Source: CAZBBC01 sp964489835 | GTDB taxonomy: Bacteria > Calditrichota > Calditrichia > JAJRVZ01 | Length of the DNA: 37,074 bases | Assembly (NCBI GenBank): GCA_964489835.1 | Contig: CAZBBC010000028.1 | Location: forward strand, 1-37,074 | Direction of reading: 5' to 3' | Part shown: in pieces, positions 33,543-37,074 of the stretch | Position numbering within the stretch: position 1 is the first letter of the stretch | Layout: each line of letters begins with the position of its first letter | Made by a program: the position numbers and the translations under genes | The notes under the pieces: model-generated | Seen by the model: only the letters and a program-made list of their open reading frames with translations | Told to the model about the DNA's origin: nothing | The model's database searches: none

Positions 33543-34904
33543 TTAGGAAGCATTCAATATTTCCAGCCGTTTCGGTAAAAATTTTTCAATCCAGGCATCA
33601 TAATCACCCCGATAGCCCACCTCATTTTGAAGCTCACGAACCCGATCGAGGATGGAAATAATTTTTTCCGGTGCCAGAACCTGGCGTTGATACAGATGTT
33701 CACCTATTGCTTCTCCTTTTTTATCGGCATTGGCAACCGCTTTTTTAAATATTTCTTCATAGTCCTCCGCTTGCCAGACAAGGTACTCGTCCATTACCTG
33801 TTCAGAAACACGCCGGCCATGCAATTGTGATTCTCTGATATTACCGCGGCCGGTGACTGCATTTCCCAAGGCAAAAACATTGTCAAATCCAACCAGTTGG
33901 CCTGTATTGGCATCCTCAATATCATAAGTGCTTCCGGTATAAGGTATCCCGGGAATTTTTTCAGGTAAACTTCCAATAGCAGATATAACAAGAGGACCGC
34001 GTACGTTATATTCACTACCCTCTAGCGTAACCAATTTTCCCTGTTCCACCTTTGTTTTCTTAAAAACCAATCCTACCAAATGATTATTTTCTACTATTTT
34101 ATCCACCGGCTGATGGCAGTCCTCAAACCGAAACAAAAATTTTCTCTGAACATTTTCCATGATTCTTTTTCGAAGATTATAGGTTTTTTCGAGATCTTCC
34201 TCGGTAGGATTCCCGGGAAAACTGTTCAAGGGCATATCAATTAACCGGCGACGGTAATAAAGCGTACAGCCATTTAAGCCAAGATTCGCGAAAGATAGAC
34301 CAAGATCGGCGAGCAGGTCAGGAATTCCTTTTTTTTCTATTTTATGTACATCGATTTTGTGTCCTTTATTTTCCAGTGCCTTTTTTACAGTTTCTATCAT
34401 AACGATCTTAGCTACATCGATAGAAGCCAGTCCTCCCCCGATAATCAGCGCATTATCCGTCATTTGATAGTCGGGATCATAATAATCAGGATCATGATTT
34501 TTGTTAAACCAGGCGACAAAAGGATTTTGATAGTAAAAACCCTTGTTTATATAATGATTAATCCCCGGAACGGGCAATGACCGGTCTCTCCAGGCACCCG
34601 TGGCAAGAAGTACCGCACTAAATCCCCAATGGTTGATGAGATCAGGAAATTTTATTTTTTGTCCTAATTTTACAAAAGGAACGAATTCAACCAGGGGATG
34701 CTTCAGTTTTTCATCGATCCTCGATTCATTCTGATTCCGCAATTTTACATGCCATTTCGGTAACCCGCTCTCTAATTTTCCATAAGGAAGTGAAGACTGT
34801 TCGAATACCACACAGCGGATACCCCGTTCAGTTAATTTTTTTGCGGCTTCGGAGCCGGCAACCGCTCCACCAAAAATGGCTACTATATGCCCGGATTGAA
34901 TCAT
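33543..34904 (-). CDS. FAD/NAD(P)-dependent oxidoreductase (adrenodoxin reductase/GltD-like)
   Basis: The 453-residue flavoprotein has an N-terminal FAD-binding motif IFGGAVAGSEAA, an ATG motif LLATGAWRD, an NAD(P)-binding motif LIIGGGLASIDVAK and a C-terminal FAD motif VFALGNAVTGRGN. The PFVAWFN segment is reminiscent of adrenodoxin-reductase and FprA-type ferredoxin:NADP reductases. It may pass electrons between NAD(P)H and a ferredoxin or other partner. It has no cysteine pair like disulfide reductases. It lies on the same strand as the cytochrome genes but is not clearly in an operon with them. No Shine-Dalgarno is visible. Confidence 0.8.
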   Translation of the reverse strand: MIQSGHIVAIFGGAVAGSEAAKKLTERGIRCVVFEQSSLPYGKLESGLPKWHVKLRNQNESRIDEKLKHPLVEFVPFVKLGQKIKFPDLINHWGFSAVLLATGAWRDRSLPVPGINHYINKGFYYQNPFVAWFNKNHDPDYYDPDYQMTDNALIIGGGLASIDVAKIVMIETVKKALENKGHKIDVHKIEKKGIPDLLADLGLSFANLGLNGCTLYYRRRLIDMPLNSFPGNPTEEDLEKTYNLRKRIMENVQRKFLFRFEDCHQPVDKIVENNHLVGLVFKKTKVEQGKLVTLEGSEYNVRGPLVISAIGSLPEKIPGIPYTGSTYDIEDANTGQLVGFDNVFALGNAVTGRGNIRESQLHGRRVSEQVMDEYLVWQAEDYEEIFKKAVANADKKGEAIGEHLYQRQVLAPEKIISILDRVRELQNEVGYRGDYDAWIEKFLPKRLEILNAS

Positions 34905-34940
34905 ATGATATTAATTTAGCAAAATTTTAAAAACTTTTAT

Positions 34941-35090
34941 CCACGGATTTCACCACGCCAAAGGCGGGCAGGCGGATTGACACGGATTTTATTTAGAAAT
35001 AATTTTTATTTTAGTTTTAATCCGTGTTAATTCGTGGACATATTCTTTTTTTGATTGCAGCCAACGGCTGCGGTGTGAATAGGTCAGGTT
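34941..35090. repeat. Dispersed palindromic repeats before the M64 peptidase 3' end
   Basis: 34941-35038 carries CCACGGATTTCACCACGCC and, inverted, the CACGAATTAACACGGAT / AAAACTAAAATAA module also found at 9030-9075. 35056-35070 is a GCAGCC-AAC-GGCTGC hairpin followed by GGTGTGAATAG, matching modules near 8906 and 26534. The element abuts the stop codon of the peptidase gene. Confidence 0.6.
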
Positions 35091-35096
35091 AATCAA

Positions 35097-36569
35097 TTAT
35101 TCCAAATAATGACCAATCACTTTTTCTAGCGCTCCTTCACACACCTTGCAATATGGACTGACACCTACCGAAAACATGATACAGTCAAGCATGGGCCGGT
35201 ATAGACCGGTGGAAGAATACCCTGCCCCTTCGAATGCCCCTACTTTTCCATAAAACGGATCACTTTTGATGATGGCATCCATCTTTTTCACTGCTTCCCG
35301 GTTTTTTCTATCATATAAATCTTCTGCTTCCTGAATCAAATCTATTGCTGCTTCGTTACGCTTTAATGAAGCAATATCGGCATTTAATTTTCTTCTTAAC
35401 TTCTGCCAGGCAAAATTTATTTCATCAAATTTCTGTTTGCACCATGGCGTTGGGATATCTATTCTCCCTGATACAAGACTTTTCCATTTTACATTTTCAG
35501 GATCCGCCAATACGGTAATATTTGGTTCAACAGGCTCCACTGTCTGAGGAAAAAATTCATTATAAGCGACTGGTGAACCATAATATTCATCGGCCAGACC
35601 ACCAAATGAATGTCCAAATTCATGAAGAATCAAATATTCTGACCATTGATTATCAATAGTAAAAGTGCAATATAAATTGTAAATACCGCCGCCACCATAT
35701 CGGTTATGATTGACCATAATGTAAATCGCATCATAGGGTACATGGGCGGCGAGGTCTCGCATGGCTTTGTTATCCTCTGTTAATACATAACGCTCCGAAC
35801 CCAGTGAATTAAAAGTGGCATTTAGAACCGTATTTTTATATTTTCCGGCACGTGGCTCATCAATACCGCCTTCCGGAGACGGTTTAAAAACCGCATAAAA
35901 ATTAAATTCAGACGAAAGTCTTTGAAATGGTTCCTGCCTGAAAAATAATTTAACTAATCTGATGACATCCGAGTCAAATTTATCTTTTTCATCAGATGTA
36001 TATCCTTCAGCCAGAACAGCCACATCAACCTTTTGATGAGGATTTCCATTGTCGACTATTTTAGAAGCCACCACGATAGGATCTTTAAAGTCATTGCGAA
36101 TAATTTCTATCGAGTGAGGATCCAGGGTATCAGAATAAAAAGTATGTAGGGCGTTTAAACTATCCCGTTGCTCGAGGTTAAAAATAATTGTTTGCTTAGG
36201 GTATGGGATTAAGATACTTTCATGATAAGTGCGCTTAACCCCCTTTGAACCCATTGCACTGGTTTGATATTCCGCAAAATAACTATCAAATCCTTTAGAA
36301 TATATCAGTTGACCCGTATGTCTATCATATATTTTTGCATAAAACCGGCCATTATTAAATAAATCTATCAGGTTTTTACGACTCCCAGCCCAAATCCCAT
36401 ATTGATAAATATGATCGATCGTAATCCAATCACCCCGGGCATCCCCAACATGATAATAATCTATACGCATGGTTTTATCAATAAAATAATCATTAAAATC
36501 TAGTTCTTCCTGGGCGATAATACTTACAGGAAAGAAAATGAGTATCATATGAATGAGTTTAATTTTCAT
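35097..36569 (-). CDS. Secreted M64 family (IgA peptidase-like) metallopeptidase
   Basis: The 490-residue protein has a signal peptide ending VSIIAQ and the M64 zinc site HEFGHSFGGLADEYY (316-330), with zinc ligands His316 and His320 and catalytic Glu317. The flanking AVLAEGY and YDAIYIMVNHNRYGGGGI are also typical of the family. Despite the family name, most environmental members have unknown substrates. It would act in the periplasm or outside the cell. No C-terminal sorting domain is seen. AAGGA precedes ATG. There is no evident link to the respiratory genes. Confidence 0.9.
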   Translation of the reverse strand: MKIKLIHMILIFFPVSIIAQEELDFNDYFIDKTMRIDYYHVGDARGDWITIDHIYQYGIWAGSRKNLIDLFNNGRFYAKIYDRHTGQLIYSKGFDSYFAEYQTSAMGSKGVKRTYHESILIPYPKQTIIFNLEQRDSLNALHTFYSDTLDPHSIEIIRNDFKDPIVVASKIVDNGNPHQKVDVAVLAEGYTSDEKDKFDSDVIRLVKLFFRQEPFQRLSSEFNFYAVFKPSPEGGIDEPRAGKYKNTVLNATFNSLGSERYVLTEDNKAMRDLAAHVPYDAIYIMVNHNRYGGGGIYNLYCTFTIDNQWSEYLILHEFGHSFGGLADEYYGSPVAYNEFFPQTVEPVEPNITVLADPENVKWKSLVSGRIDIPTPWCKQKFDEINFAWQKLRRKLNADIASLKRNEAAIDLIQEAEDLYDRKNREAVKKMDAIIKSDPFYGKVGAFEGAGYSSTGLYRPMLDCIMFSVGVSPYCKVCEGALEKVIGHYLE

Positions 36570-36719
36570 TACAATAATCCTTATGTCATTTTACAACAAA
36601 TCTCTATATTTTTCCAATGTCAACCACATGCGCGACGGCAAGCGGATTTTCAACCCACTGGCGGAGGGAGACAGATCATACAATTCTGATAAATTGGACA
36701 AATAAATCAAATCTGCAAC

Positions 36720-36806
36720 AGCCCCTTCTAAGGTGGAATTAAATCAATGATTTAATGTAATTTAATCAATCCAACCTTAAGAGTTGTGAATTAATCAGGC
36801 TAAATA
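36720..36806. repeat. Dispersed repeat copy 2 (partner at 4938-5022)
   Basis: Shares CCTTCTAAGG, the CCTTAAGAGTTGTGAATTAA block and TCAGGCTAAA with the copy after the PRPP synthetase gene, in the same orientation. Confidence 0.6.
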
Positions 36807-36890
36807 ATATGGAATAATGAACAAGGAATCTTGATGATATACATAAAATCTTTTTAATATTATACTTGAGGCAAAAAACTCACCCATAAA

Positions 36891-36914
36891 AAAACCCTCG
36901 CGAAGGGCGAGGGT
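36891..36914 (-). terminator. Intrinsic terminator for a gene beyond the right edge
   Basis: CCCTCGC (36895-36901) pairs with GCGAGGG (36907-36913). On the minus strand a run of T residues follows, so it ends transcription coming from the right. Confidence 0.75.
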
Positions 36915-37074
36915 CGGGGCTTGGGGAATAGATAAGTGGGATATTCAATTCTTATTATCGATTAAACTTAGAAAAACTTTAATATTTTATTTATTTGACG
37001 TCTTTTATTCTTGTTCAAAATTTTTAATTCTAAATTATTAATTGCCTTTTATCTGTGATCTATTATAATATTAC

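Larger units (their letters stand above)
36570..37074. other. Right-edge intergenic region with repeat and terminator
   Basis: No gene is seen; minus-strand frames entering from the right edge hit stops quickly. It contains dispersed repeat copy 2 (36720-36806) and an intrinsic terminator (36891-36914). Confidence 0.5.

Noticed and set aside
35056..35070. Intrinsic terminator of the M64 peptidase gene
   Set aside because: On the minus strand the hairpin is followed by A residues, not T residues; the T-run lies on the wrong side.

Overview
The window is a roughly 40% GC bacterial chromosome segment dominated by multihaem c-type cytochromes. I count about 89 CxxCH motifs plus 5 non-canonical haem-type motifs, spread over ten proteins. 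AGGAG-type ribosome binding sites, an M64 peptidase, many AT-rich dispersed intergenic repeats and Geobacter-like respiratory modules suggest an uncultured anaerobe of the FCB / Calditrichota-Neomarinimicrobiota kind or a related metal-reducing lineage. No rRNA, tRNA, integrase, transposase or CRISPR array is visible, so the taxonomy is inference only.

Layout. Positions 168-4847 are housekeeping genes: a bifunctional nuclease and a NifU-domain protein (minus), then phosphomannomutase/phosphoglucomutase, an inositol-monophosphatase family enzyme and PRPP synthetase (plus). Positions 5019-19159 (minus) hold a respiratory cluster. It encodes a lipoprotein cytochrome, a 19-haem and an 11-haem cytochrome c/b fusion resembling CbcL, a periplasmic 12-haem cytochrome with an outer-membrane beta-barrel, a lipoprotein cytochrome interrupted by an in-frame UGA, a tandem-rhodanese lipoprotein, a PKD-domain lipoprotein cytochrome with a CxxCK motif, and a single-domain receiver. 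Positions 19366-23884 (plus) hold a haem-sensor histidine kinase, its NtrC-type sigma54 activator, and a heptahaem NapC/NirT-type quinol dehydrogenase resembling ImcH. Positions 24121-32059 (minus) hold an FeS / NrfD-HybB / 13-haem module, a second haem-sensor kinase with a zinc-ribbon-like insertion in its ATPase domain, and two receivers fused to GcvH-like domains that lack the lipoyl lysine. Positions 32619-36569 (minus) hold a cold-shock protein, an unknown protein, an adrenodoxin-reductase/GltD-like flavoprotein and an M64 peptidase.

How it may work together (inference). The ImcH-like, CbcL-like and FeS-NrfD modules would move electrons between the quinone pool and periplasmic multihaem carriers. 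The beta-barrel/12-haem pair would carry them across the outer membrane to lipoprotein cytochromes. The locus looks like an extracellular electron transfer island with several inner-membrane entry points.

The two most interesting signals are these. (1) The in-frame UGA at 15126-15128 lies between the signal peptide with its first haem and the remaining haems. A SECIS-like hairpin follows it directly, so this may be a selenocysteine-containing multihaem cytochrome. (2) Strong sigma54 promoters occur before the rhodanese gene and the FeS-NrfD operon, each with upstream 17-bp palindromes of the form TGRAAC-N5-GTTTCA. Further sigma54 candidates lie at the divergent receiver/kinase region, before the quinol dehydrogenase and before the barrel. 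Together they suggest a sigma54 regulon controlled by the locally encoded haem-sensing two-component system.
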